Source: Verrucomicrobiia bacterium (GTDB taxonomy: Bacteria; Verrucomicrobiota; Verrucomicrobiia; Limisphaerales; UBA1100). Taken from it: a DNA stretch of 35,520 bases. The notes under the pieces are model-generated. The model did no database searches, was not told where the DNA came from, and was given only the letters and a program-made list of their open reading frames with translations. The DNA is taken from contig JAAZZB010000077.1 of NCBI GenBank assembly GCA_014239365.1, positions 1 to 35,520 on the forward strand, in the 5' to 3' direction. The position numbers were made by a program, and so were the translations under genes. Positions 27,296 through 34,872 of the stretch are shown one piece after another; the stretch's first letter is position 1; every line of letters starts with the position of its first letter.

Positions 27296-27325
27296 ATTAT
27301 CCCCGCCTAAGATGCGAGAGGTCAA
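27296..27325 (-). promoter_or_regulatory. candidate rex promoter giving a leaderless or near-leaderless transcript
   Basis: On the minus strand TTGACC (27325-27320), an 18-bp spacer and GATAAT (27301-27296). The -10 ends seven bases before the rex ATG (27288), so the start site would be at or within two bases of the start codon. TTGTGCAAAAA just upstream of the -35 resembles one half of a Rex operator only. Confidence 0.5.
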
Positions 27326-27338
27326 GGTTTTTGCACAA

Positions 27339-27404
27339 TGTGCTACCGGCATCTTGCCGGCAGATGGGAGCGTTGGATTCTACCGGCAAGATGGCGGCAG
27401 CACA
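27339..27404. repeat. 26-bp-arm imperfect hairpin (REP/MITE-like) between rex and lpxB
   Basis: Arms 27339-27364 and 27379-27404 match as reverse complements at 23 of 26 positions around a 14-base loop. The core phrase is CATCTTGCCGG. The right arm directly abuts the lpxB stop codon, so the hairpin lies in the lpxB 3' untranslated region. The symmetric, GC-rich design resembles dispersed 'ccggcatcttgccgg' repeats that I recall from this phylum. It may also end or stabilise the lpxB transcript, although no U-tract follows. Confidence 0.7.
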
Positions 27405-28535
27405 TTAGCCCTCCAACAAACGCGCGACCGCCTTGGCCGCGCGCGGCGCGGCACCTTTTTGGCCGAGGGTTTGGGCGATTTGGTTTAGATCGGTGCGGAG
27501 CGCTTTGCGGCGCGCGGTGTCCTCAAGAAAACGATTTGCTTCGCGCGCGAGATTTTTCGGCGTGGCAGCGCGTTGGATGAATTCGGGAAACACCTCGCGC
27601 TCGGCCAATACGTTGGGCATCGCGATGTGTTTTACTTTCACGAATAAGCGGCCCAGCAAATAAGTGATCCAAGAAGTTTTATAAAGCACCACCGTCGGCA
27701 CGCGGAACCACGCGCACTCGAGGGTAACCGTGCCGGAAGATGCAATCGCCACGTCGGCCTCGGTGAGGGCTTCGTGCAAGCCGCCGATTCGCAGATCCCA
27801 ATCGGCCACGGCGGGAGTCAAAAGACGCGCTTGAGCGGCAAGCGATTCGTTGGGGAACACGATCATTGGCTCGGCGTCTAACTTGCGCGCGGCGGCGGCC
27901 ATCACGGGGAGATGACGGCTGATTTCCTTGGCGCGGCTTCCCGGGAGGAGCAATAGACGCGGCGGATCGTGCAGTTCATCCGGCTCGCGAAATTCCAAAT
28001 CCGGATAGCGATCGCACAATGGATGCCCAACAAATTCAACCGGCAAACCGGGCGCGCGCTGGGCGTACCAATCTTTTTCAAACGGAAAAATACTGAGCAA
28101 CAAATCAACGTCGCGGGCAATCTGATGCACGCGCGAGGAATGCCACGCCCACAGTTGCGGGCTGATGTAATAAATAATGCGCGGCCGCCAATTGGTGCCG
28201 GCGGCGCGTTGGCGAAGCGCACGCACGAAACGCAAATTGAAACCGGGATTGTCGATGCAAATGATGGCTTCGGGTTTGCGCTCGAACGCGAGGTCGAGAA
28301 GGTCATCAAAGAAGCCTTTGAATTTTCCGTAATTACGAACGGCCTCCCAAATGCCGACCACGGCGTGCTCAGTTAAATCGATCGCGAGGTCGACGCCGGC
28401 GGCTTGCATCTTTGGCCCGCCCGCGCCGAAGGCTTCCACTTCGCCGCTCTCGTTGCGCAACGCCTCAAGCAACTCAACGGCCAGCGTGTCGCCGCTGGTT
28501 TCGCCAGCCATCAACATAATGCGGCGGGCGCTCAT
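27405..28535 (-). CDS. lpxB: lipid-A-disaccharide synthase
   Basis: 376 residues from ATG 28535. The open frame extends about 78 codons further upstream, but that part lies inside the Gfo/Idh gene; MSARRIMLMAGETSGDTLAVEL is the true LpxB start. LpxB condenses UDP-diacylglucosamine with lipid X to make the lipid A disaccharide at the inner membrane. Landmarks include GGPKMQAAGVDL, ICIDNPGFNLRFVRAL, YYISPQLWAWHSSRV, SIFPFEKDWY, FVGHPLCD, LLLPGSRAKEI and ASSGTVTLECAWFRVPTVVLYK. The start overlaps the Gfo/Idh stop by four bases (ATGA), so both are translated together. It shows that this is a diderm with lipid A. Confidence 0.95.
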   Translation of the reverse strand: MSARRIMLMAGETSGDTLAVELLEALRNESGEVEAFGAGGPKMQAAGVDLAIDLTEHAVVGIWEAVRNYGKFKGFFDDLLDLAFERKPEAIICIDNPGFNLRFVRALRQRAAGTNWRPRIIYYISPQLWAWHSSRVHQIARDVDLLLSIFPFEKDWYAQRAPGLPVEFVGHPLCDRYPDLEFREPDELHDPPRLLLLPGSRAKEISRHLPVMAAAARKLDAEPMIVFPNESLAAQARLLTPAVADWDLRIGGLHEALTEADVAIASSGTVTLECAWFRVPTVVLYKTSWITYLLGRLFVKVKHIAMPNVLAEREVFPEFIQRAATPKNLAREANRFLEDTARRKALRTDLNQIAQTLGQKGAAPRAAKAVARLLEG

Positions 28536-29557
28536 TGAGTTTCGAGTTCCTGAATTTGCCGCGTGATTTCCAGCGCCACATCCAGCGCTTGCTTGGCGGA
28601 TTCGCCGCTGACCTTTGGCGTTTGCTGCTCGCGCACGCAATGGGCAAAGTGCCGCAGCTCCTGCAACAGCGGATCGTCCTTTTCGATGGGCACCGGCTCG
28701 CGCACCACGCGTTTGCCGCCGAACTCGCTCACGATGGCGGTGTCCTTTGCGTGCAACAGTTTTTTCCACAAACTCGATTCCGTCTCGCCATCGCGCGCGA
28801 TGCGATAAATGTAGCCTTCTTGTTTTTGGTAATCGAGCGACACGTAGCTCGTCGTTTCGCCGCCGCTGAACACGCGAATTTTTCGCATACTTTCAGGGCT
28901 CACACGGCTGGCGGTAAGGTTGGCCACGCATCCGTTTTCAAACTTCAATCGCGCATTGGCGATGTCCTCCGAATCGCTCAGCACGGACACGCCCACGCCA
29001 TCAACCGATTGCAACGGCGAATCCACAAACGCCAGTACGATGTCGAGATCGTGAATCATCAAATCCAATACCACGCCGATATCGAGGCTGCGCTTGGGGT
29101 ACGGCGAGAGGCGATGAGTCTCGATAAAGCGCGGCGCGCGCGCGACGTTTTGCAGATAATCAAACACCGGATTAAAGCGCTCGATGTGGCCGACTTGCAG
29201 CACGCATTTATTTTCACGCGCAAGCTCCACCAATTCAGCCGCTTGCGCGGTGGTGTCGGTCATTGGTTTTTCCACAAGCACGTGACGCCCCGCGCGTAGC
29301 AACTGACTGGCCAAATCAAAATGCGTGACCGTGGGCGTGACGATGTTCACTGCCTCCGCCGCCTCCGCCGCGGCCTCCACGGAAGCAAGCACGGGCACGT
29401 CGTATTTTGCGGCGATGGATTTGGCACGCGCGGGATCGGCGTCATAGAGCCCCACAAAATTCACCACGCCTTCGCGCGCCAATCCGGCGTAATGTTTGGC
29501 GTGATGTTGGCCGAGCGAGCCCACGCCCAGCACCGCCACTTTTAATGCATCCGACAC
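28532..29557 (-). CDS. Gfo/Idh/MocA-family NAD(P)-dependent oxidoreductase
   Basis: 341 residues, start GTG at 29557 (SDALKVAVLGVGSLGQHHAKHY). The Rossmann nucleotide-binding motif is GVGSLGQHH (residues 10-18). The EKPMTD motif of the family follows at about residue 97. The C-terminal alpha/beta substrate domain runs from about 125 (HIERFNPVFDYL, then DIGVVLDLMIHDLDIVLAF with the catalytic H of this family). The ATGA overlap with lpxB ties it to lipid A synthesis. Known Gfo/Idh enzymes beside lpx genes include GnnA, which oxidises UDP-GlcNAc at C3 for 2,3-diamino-type lipid A, but the GnnB aminotransferase is not in the window, so this role is only a possibility. Confidence 0.88.
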   Translation of the reverse strand: MSDALKVAVLGVGSLGQHHAKHYAGLAREGVVNFVGLYDADPARAKSIAAKYDVPVLASVEAAAEAAEAVNIVTPTVTHFDLASQLLRAGRHVLVEKPMTDTTAQAAELVELARENKCVLQVGHIERFNPVFDYLQNVARAPRFIETHRLSPYPKRSLDIGVVLDLMIHDLDIVLAFVDSPLQSVDGVGVSVLSDSEDIANARLKFENGCVANLTASRVSPESMRKIRVFSGGETTSYVSLDYQKQEGYIYRIARDGETESSLWKKLLHAKDTAIVSEFGGKRVVREPVPIEKDDPLLQELRHFAHCVREQQTPKVSGESAKQALDVALEITRQIQELETQ

Positions 29558-29587
29558 GCGGGGAGGGTCGGACTTTGGCGCGTGTCA

Positions 29588-29605
29588 TTCAAGGTTAACC
29601 TTGAA
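29588..29605. promoter_or_regulatory. 18-bp perfect palindrome, operator-like
   Basis: TTCAAGGTTAACCTTGAA is its own reverse complement over all 18 bases. It sits in the 105-bp region between the divergent Gfo/Idh-lpxB and gpsA genes, which are both envelope lipid genes. It may bind a dimeric regulator of both directions; no candidate protein is adjacent. Confidence 0.5.
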
Positions 29606-29662
29606 CCGCGCAGCAAGAACCCCGAATCTTCGCGCGTGGACATTCAAAAAACCAGTGAACCA

Positions 29663-30634
29663 ATGCGAATCACCGTGCTCGGCGCGGGCGCGTGGGGTAC
29701 GACGCTGGCGAAGATCGCCCACGAAGCCGGGCACGAACTGACGCTCTGGGGCCATCCAGAACGCCTCGCGGGGATCGCTTACAAAAAGGAAAATACTGAC
29801 TACCTTCCGGGCATTCCCTTGCCCGATTCATGGCGACTGGAGGCCGATTGGGAAACCGCGCTGGACGAAGCCCAAGCCGTAATCGTCGCCGTGCCGTCCG
29901 CATCCTTTCGCGCGGTGGCCAGTGGCCTCGATGGATTTGATGGCATCGCCGTCACTGTTACCAAAGGCATCGAACACAAAACCGGCCTGACGATGGGCGG
30001 CATCTTAAATGAAACCGCGCCGGAATCGGATGTCGTCGCGCTCTCCGGCCCATCGCTCGCGGCGGAAGTGGCGCGCAATATTCCCACCGCGTTGGTCGCC
30101 GCCAGTGAGGACGAAGCCGCCGCCGCCACGGTGCAGGAATGGCTCCACCGCCCCACCCTCCGCGTTTACACCAGCGCCGATGTGTTGGGCGTTGAGCTGG
30201 GTGGCGCATTAAAAAACGTAATGGCCATCGCCGCCGGCGTGTGCGACGGCCTTCAACTCGGCGACAACGCCAAGGCCGCGCTCATCACGCGCGGCTTGCG
30301 CGAGATGCGCCGCCTCGGCAAAGCCGCCGGTGCACAGCCCAATACGTTTAATGGCCTCAGCGGAATGGGCGATCTCACGGTGACGTGTTTCTCCAAACAA
30401 AGCCGCAACCGCACCCTCGGCGAGCGCATCGCCAAAGGTGAACCGCTGGACGAAGTGCTGTCCTCAGCCACGGCGGAAGGGCATCCCACAGCGAAATCCG
30501 CGCGCGCGTTGGCTCGGAAACTGAAAGTGGAATCACCCATCATCGAACAGGTTTACGCGATGCTGTACGAAGGCAAGGGCCCGAAGGATGCACTGAAGGA
30601 ATTGATGATGCGCGAGCGACGCGGGGAGGACTGA
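29663..30634 (+). CDS. gpsA: NAD(P)-dependent glycerol-3-phosphate dehydrogenase
   Basis: 323 residues from ATG 29663. A longer GTG-initiated frame adds 27 residues, but MRITVLGAGAWGTTLAKIA is the normal GpsA start. It reduces dihydroxyacetone phosphate to sn-glycerol 3-phosphate for phospholipid synthesis. Landmarks are the Rossmann GAGAWGTTLA, ENTDYLPGIPLP, TKGIEH, LSGPSLAAEVA, the catalytic-lysine segment ELGGALKNVMAIAAGVCDGL, and the C-terminal GLSGMGDLTVTCFSKQSRNRTLG. The divergent neighbour is the Gfo/Idh-lpxB operon and the convergent neighbour is thrH, with a shared terminator-like hairpin between. Confidence 0.96.
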   Translation: MRITVLGAGAWGTTLAKIAHEAGHELTLWGHPERLAGIAYKKENTDYLPGIPLPDSWRLEADWETALDEAQAVIVAVPSASFRAVASGLDGFDGIAVTVTKGIEHKTGLTMGGILNETAPESDVVALSGPSLAAEVARNIPTALVAASEDEAAAATVQEWLHRPTLRVYTSADVLGVELGGALKNVMAIAAGVCDGLQLGDNAKAALITRGLREMRRLGKAAGAQPNTFNGLSGMGDLTVTCFSKQSRNRTLGERIAKGEPLDEVLSSATAEGHPTAKSARALARKLKVESPIIEQVYAMLYEGKGPKDALKELMMRERRGED

Positions 30635-30659
30635 GAGGGTTTTGCGATTTTTGATTTTT

Positions 30660-30708
30660 GATTTACGAATGACGATTGGTATTAATCGTTAATCTTCATT
30701 CGTAAATC
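30660..30708. terminator. bidirectional hairpin between gpsA and thrH
   Basis: GATTTACGAATGA (30660-30672) pairs perfectly with TCATTCGTAAATC (30696-30708). The 23-base loop itself holds a CGATT/AATCG mini-stem. The right arm includes the thrH stop codon. It lies between two convergent genes; on the plus strand T-rich sequence precedes rather than follows, so efficiency is uncertain. Confidence 0.6.
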
Positions 30709-31292
30709 AGCCCCATCAGTTCATCGTATTCCGTCACGGCTGGAAACTGCGGGAATTCTTCAATCACATTGTTCGGTGCGCGAAACAAAATTCCTTGGTC
30801 GGCTTGGCCGAGCATTGATGTGTCGTTGTACGCATCGCCGGCGGCGATGACGCGGTAGTTTAACGATTGGAATGCGGCCACGCTTTTTCGTTTTTGATCG
30901 GGCTGACGTAAGTGGTAATTCACGATCACATCGTCGTGCACTTCGAGCTGATGACAAAAGAGCGCGGGCCAATCGAGCTGACGCATTAGCGGCGTAGCGA
31001 ACTGCAAAAATGTATCGGAAAGAATAATCAGTTGCGTGCGGGCGCGCACTTCGTCGAGAAACGCCTTTGCGCCGTCCATCGGTTCGAGCGTGGCGATGAC
31101 GTCCTGGATGTCGCTGAGCTTAAGATTGTTTTCCGCCAGCAAATCGAGGCGATAACGCATTAGCACATCGTAATCCGGCTCATCGCGGGTGGTGCGGCGC
31201 AGGGCGTCGATGCCGGTTTTCTCGGCAACGGCAACCCAGATTTCCGGCACTAACACGCCTTCGAGATCTAATGTGACGATCGTTTGTTTCAC
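30696..31292 (-). CDS. thrH: ThrH: bifunctional phosphoserine phosphatase / homoserine phosphotransferase
   Basis: 198 residues, typical length. This HAD-superfamily enzyme removes phosphate from phosphoserine and can pass it to homoserine, linking serine and threonine synthesis. It is unusually easy to recognise: LDLEGVLVPEIWVAVAEKTG (nucleophile D9 and E11, the ThrH form of DxD), TTRDEPDYDVLM, LIILSDTFLQFATPLMRQL, RVIAAGDAYNDTSML and FPQFPAVTEYDEL. It lies 186 bp downstream of glnK, with a strong terminator between, so it is probably transcribed separately. Confidence 0.94.
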   Translation of the reverse strand: MKQTIVTLDLEGVLVPEIWVAVAEKTGIDALRRTTRDEPDYDVLMRYRLDLLAENNLKLSDIQDVIATLEPMDGAKAFLDEVRARTQLIILSDTFLQFATPLMRQLDWPALFCHQLEVHDDVIVNYHLRQPDQKRKSVAAFQSLNYRVIAAGDAYNDTSMLGQADQGILFRAPNNVIEEFPQFPAVTEYDELMGLIYE

Positions 31293-31337
31293 GGACGAGT
31301 TGATACCGAGCGAGGCGAGGGACGGCGAGAAAAAAGA

Positions 31338-31365
31338 ACCGCGCGGATCCGCAAACCCGCGCGGT
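31338..31365 (-). terminator. Rho-independent terminator after amtB-glnK
   Basis: On the minus strand ACCGCGCGG (31365-31357) and CCGCGCGGT (31346-31338) form a nine-pair GC-rich stem with a ten-base loop, followed by TTCTTTTTTCTC. It lies 114 bases after the glnK stop. Confidence 0.85.
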
Positions 31366-31393
31366 GTGAATGGAATTTTTTGTTAAGGTTGAG

Positions 31394-31431
31394 GCCCGGC
31401 ATGCTGGTCTGGCCGATCCAGCACACCGGGC
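31394..31431 (-). other. two-stage hairpin in the glnK 3' untranslated region
   Basis: GCCCGG, 2 nt, TGCTGG, ten-base loop, CCAGCA, 2 nt, CCGGGC: two six-pair helices separated by a symmetric 2x2 internal loop. It lies between the glnK stop and the terminator and has no U-tract of its own. It could be a stability element or part of a 3'-derived small RNA; nothing in the sequence settles this. Confidence 0.5.
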
Positions 31432-31478
31432 GCCCATTCCCTGTTTCCCTGCCTGCCGAAGCAGACAAGAACCATAAG

Positions 31479-31835
<357 letters not shown>

Positions 31836-31852
31836 TCAAGTCCTTTGCTCGT

Positions 31853-33367
31853 TTAGTGATCCGCCGATGCCGTGAATTCCGGATAGGCTTCTTGGCCATG
31901 CTCGGAAATATCCAAGCCGGCGGTTTCTTCTTCCTCGGTAACACGTACGCCCATGATAGCTTTTATCGCACCAAAGACCACGATTGAGAACACAAAGGCA
32001 GCAACACCCACCAAGGCAATGCCCTTGATTTGAGATGCCAACACAACGCCCGATCCTTCAATCTGGAAGAAGTAGGCGGCAAGGATTCCCCAGATGCCGC
32101 AGGTGCCGTGAACCGAAATGGCTCCCACCGGATCGTCGATGCCTGCTTTGTCCAAGGCAATCACGGAGAAGACCACGATCACGCCGGCAATCAAACCGAT
32201 GATGATTGAACTTCCCGGCAAGACAATGTCTGCGTTGGCAGTGATTCCCACCAACCCAGCCAAGGCACCATTGAGGCCCATGGAAAGATCCGGTTTGGAA
32301 AACACAATCCACGAGACGAGCGCTGCGGAAATTGCACCCGCAGCAGCTGCGAGCGAAGTCGTTGTGAACACCAAGCCCAAAGGCCCGGGGTTGGCACTCA
32401 GCACCGAACCGCCGTTAAAGCCATACCAGCCGAACCAGAGCAACAGCACACCAATCGTTGCCAGCGGCAAATTGTGTCCCGGAATGGGTTTGGGGTTTCC
32501 GTCTTTGTCGTACTTGCCTTTGCGAGGGCCAAGAATTAACACACACCCCAAGGCAGCAAAACCACCAAAGGCATGAACTACAGCGGAACCGGCAAAGTCT
32601 TTGAAACCGATTCCAGCCAAGACACCGCCGCCCCAATGCCAGGAGCCAACAACCGGATAAGCAACGCCAACCAAGAGTGTGGCGAAAATCAAAAACGATG
32701 TTAGCTTCACCCGTTCAGCAACCGCACCGGAAACAATCGTCGCCGCCGTGGCCGCAAACATCGCTTGGAAAATGAAATCGCCAAAGCCGGTCATGCAAAG
32801 GTCCAGTCCGCCGTAAGAGAACGTGGATCCTCCGTCGGCATTCAAATCACCAATCATACTCCCCCAACTGAACCAACCGTTAAAGGTTCCTCCGTCAGCT
32901 ATTAAATCACCTGGATAGTGGGTGTTAAACCCGAACAAAGCATAGGTGATGAGACCGATGGAAATGATGAACAGGTTTTTGAACAAAATGTTCACGGTGT
33001 TCTTGGAACGTGTCAACCCCACTTCGAGCGTGGAGAATCCCAAGTGCATAATGAAGACAAGCGCCGCGGCCATCACGGTCCACAGCATTGAGGTAGCGAA
33101 AAATGGAAACGCTTCTGCGTCATCCCCTTCCGCCTTCACAATCTCCTGGTAACTTTCCAGTTGCGTGGTTTCTGGCTCCTCTGATTCCTCCTCTTCTTTT
33201 GCTTCACCTTCGGTTCCTGACGTTTCACCCGAAGGGGTTCCTTCCGCACCAGCTTCGCCGCCGGCAGCATCTTGAGCGAGCAAGCCAGGCGTGAAGCCCG
33301 CGAGGGGCACGATTAGAAACAGCCAAAGTAAGAGGCTGTGTTTGATTGGGTTTGTTATTGTTTTCAT
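31853..33367 (-). CDS. amtB: ammonium transporter AmtB with signal peptide and acidic N-terminal extension
   Basis: 504 residues. A cleavable signal (HSLLLWLFLIVPLAGFTPGLLA) is followed by an unusual Gly/Glu-rich low-complexity stretch (about 33-75, with EGEAKEEEESEEPE), then eleven hydrophobic helices. The conserved pore histidines are H265 (SAVVHAFGGFAALG) and H420 (ISVHGTCGIWG). Other family marks are YPVVGSWHWGGG, GVLLLWFGWYGFNGGS and the PII-docking C-terminus EEETAGLDISEHGQEAYPEF. It conducts ammonium into the cytoplasm under GlnK control. The acidic segment would face the periplasm; its purpose is not known. Confidence 0.95.
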   Translation of the reverse strand: MKTITNPIKHSLLLWLFLIVPLAGFTPGLLAQDAAGGEAGAEGTPSGETSGTEGEAKEEEESEEPETTQLESYQEIVKAEGDDAEAFPFFATSMLWTVMAAALVFIMHLGFSTLEVGLTRSKNTVNILFKNLFIISIGLITYALFGFNTHYPGDLIADGGTFNGWFSWGSMIGDLNADGGSTFSYGGLDLCMTGFGDFIFQAMFAATAATIVSGAVAERVKLTSFLIFATLLVGVAYPVVGSWHWGGGVLAGIGFKDFAGSAVVHAFGGFAALGCVLILGPRKGKYDKDGNPKPIPGHNLPLATIGVLLLWFGWYGFNGGSVLSANPGPLGLVFTTTSLAAAAGAISAALVSWIVFSKPDLSMGLNGALAGLVGITANADIVLPGSSIIIGLIAGVIVVFSVIALDKAGIDDPVGAISVHGTCGIWGILAAYFFQIEGSGVVLASQIKGIALVGVAAFVFSIVVFGAIKAIMGVRVTEEEETAGLDISEHGQEAYPEFTASADH

Positions 33368-33439
33368 TGTTTGTATTGCGTTGGTTGGATGGACCTCGAT
33401 GGGAGGCTCGATCCGTTCACAAATGTCCGAGCGCTCTAT

Positions 33440-33456
33440 AGCGTACGGCGTGCCAA
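33440..33456 (-). promoter_or_regulatory. candidate sigma54 (-24/-12) promoter of amtB-glnK
   Basis: The minus strand reads TTGGCACG, CCGT, ACGCT. The -24 half matches YTGGCACG fully. The -12 half keeps the essential GC with the correct ten-base separation from GG, but ACGC replaces TTGC. The predicted start is near 33429, a 62-nt leader. Control of amtB-glnK by RpoN and NtrC is common. Confidence 0.6.
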
Positions 33457-33481
33457 GTGTTCCGTTTTTCTATTCATATTT

Positions 33482-33498
33482 CTTATGGTTACCATAAG
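33482..33498. promoter_or_regulatory. 17-bp palindrome upstream of the amtB promoter
   Basis: CTTATGGT, T, ACCATAAG: two perfect eight-base half-sites around one central base. Its centre lies about 35 bp upstream of the -24 element. It differs from the Proteobacterial NtrC consensus (TGCAC-type), so the binding protein is unknown. Confidence 0.5.
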
Positions 33499-33682
33499 TT
33501 TTAGTTATACTTGATTCTCCAACTTGTTTTAGGCGGGCGGAAGTGAATCTTATGTTTTAAGGATTGCCTGATTTAGGGGTGTAAAAATTTGTTTTAATTT
33601 TTGTTCGCCCAATTGGATTGCCGGTATTTTGCGGCGATGGATAAAATGCGACAGGGCTGTTTCTAAATCAGCACAAAGAAAA

Positions 33683-33708
33683 AAGGCCGACGGTTACCCG
33701 TCGGCCTT
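33683..33708 (-). terminator. Rho-independent terminator of glnII
   Basis: An 11-pair stem (minus strand AAGGCCGACGG with CCGTCGGCCTT) with a four-base loop, followed by TTTTTTCTTT. It starts 35 bases after the glnII stop codon. Confidence 0.92.
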
Positions 33709-33742
33709 GGAATATGTTGATTAGCCTTTTGGCGTTCGCGAT

Positions 33743-34759
33743 TTAGGCGAGTGCCTTTTTGGTGGTCTTGATAATCACCGCGGCAATTTTGTAGGGGTCG
33801 CCATTGGACGCCGGACGGCGATCTTCGAGACGCCCTTTCCATCCCTCTTGCACGGTGGCCACCGGGACGCGAATGGAGGCACCGCGATCGGACACGCCGT
33901 AGCTGAATTTATCAATCGACTGCGTTTCGTGCAGGCCGGTGAGGCGATGGTCGTTATCCGCGCCGTACACTGCGATGTGTTCGTCAATATTTTTGGCGAA
34001 TTCTTCGCAGATTTTGGTGTGGATTTCTTCGCCGCCAGGATCACGCATTTCGCCGCAGGAAAAGTTGGCGTGCATGCCGGAGCCATTCCAATCGCCTTGA
34101 ACGGGCTTAGGATGCCAGTCGACAGCGACTCCGTATTTTTCGCCGGTGCGTTCGAGAAGATAGCGGGCCATCCAAATTTGGTCGCCGCAATCGGCTGCGC
34201 CTTTGGCGAAGATTTGGAACTCCCATTGGCCCATCATCACTTCGGCGTTGATGCCTTCCACGTTGAGTCCGGCTTCGAGGCAAAGGTGCAAATGTTCGTC
34301 CACCAAATCGCGGCCCACGGTGTTGCGTGCGCCCACGGATGTATAGAACGGGCCTTGCGGGCCGGGGAATCCGTTTTTCGGAAACCCGATGGGGAGGTTG
34401 GTGTCGGTATCGATCAGGGTATATTCCTGCTCAAGGCCGAACCAAAAATCCTCGCTGTCGTTATCGATCGTGGCGCGTCCGTTGGATTCGTGCGGGGTGG
34501 CGTCGGCATTAAGCACTTCGCACATCACGAGCCAGCCATTACCGCCGAAGCGGTCGGGGTCTGGATAAACGGCCACGGGTTTCAGCAGGCAATCCGAATC
34601 GTTGCCTTCGGCTTGCTCGGTGGAGGAGCCGTCAAAGGACCACTCCTTAGCGTCTTCCAACTTGCCGCTGAAATTTTCGTGAATGAGGGTTTTGCTGCGA
34701 AGGCTCTGCGTGGGCTTGTAGCCGTCGAGCCAAATGTATTCCAACTTATGTTTGCTCAT
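33743..34759 (-). CDS. glnII: glutamine synthetase type II (eukaryote-like GSII)
   Basis: 338 residues from ATG 34759; an upstream start adds 20 residues with no family match, while MSKHKLEYIWLDGYKPTQSLRSKT is the normal GSII beginning. It joins ammonium to glutamate using ATP. Landmarks: WSFDGSSTEQAEGNDSDC, DFWFGLEQEYTL (metal-binding glutamates), FYTSVGARNTVGR, GINAEVMMGQWEFQI, WNGSGMHANFSC, and the C-terminal DRGASIRVP...GRLEDRRPASNGDPY. GSII lacks the adenylylation control of GSI, so regulation is expected at transcription. A strong terminator follows, and Amt genes lie on both sides. Confidence 0.95.
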   Translation of the reverse strand: MSKHKLEYIWLDGYKPTQSLRSKTLIHENFSGKLEDAKEWSFDGSSTEQAEGNDSDCLLKPVAVYPDPDRFGGNGWLVMCEVLNADATPHESNGRATIDNDSEDFWFGLEQEYTLIDTDTNLPIGFPKNGFPGPQGPFYTSVGARNTVGRDLVDEHLHLCLEAGLNVEGINAEVMMGQWEFQIFAKGAADCGDQIWMARYLLERTGEKYGVAVDWHPKPVQGDWNGSGMHANFSCGEMRDPGGEEIHTKICEEFAKNIDEHIAVYGADNDHRLTGLHETQSIDKFSYGVSDRGASIRVPVATVQEGWKGRLEDRRPASNGDPYKIAAVIIKTTKKALA

Positions 34760-34826
34760 GTGTTTTTCTGTATCTGTTTTTGTTAAACGGCTTTCGCCAA
34801 TAATTCTCATTCTTCCCAACTCACTA

Positions 34827-34848
34827 GCCGCGCCGATGAAGGCGCGGC
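34827..34848. other. GC-rich hairpin between the second amt gene and glnII
   Basis: GCCGCGCC, six-base loop, GGCGCGGC: a perfect eight-pair stem without a following T-run on either strand. In the 113-bp gap ahead of glnII it may partly reduce read-through from amt, or guard the amt mRNA end. Confidence 0.5.
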
Positions 34849-34872
34849 CAGTGGCCGGAAAATCCCAGTGGG

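Larger units (their letters stand above)
33368..33742. other. 375-bp regulatory gap between glnII and amtB
   Basis: No coding frame is supported here. On the minus strand it holds the glnII terminator, an AT-rich stretch, a 17-bp palindrome and a sigma54-like promoter ahead of amtB. Its AT-rich middle (about 33540-33610) contrasts with the GC-rich genes. Confidence 0.7.

Noticed and set aside
27326..27340. Rex operator autoregulating rex
   Set aside because: Only one half-site (TTGTGCAAAAA) is present; the inverted partner is missing.
28536..28769. N-terminal extension of LpxB upstream of MSARRIM
   Set aside because: It is an Arg/Ala-rich shadow of the Gfo/Idh gene, and the LpxB family starts at the chosen ATG.
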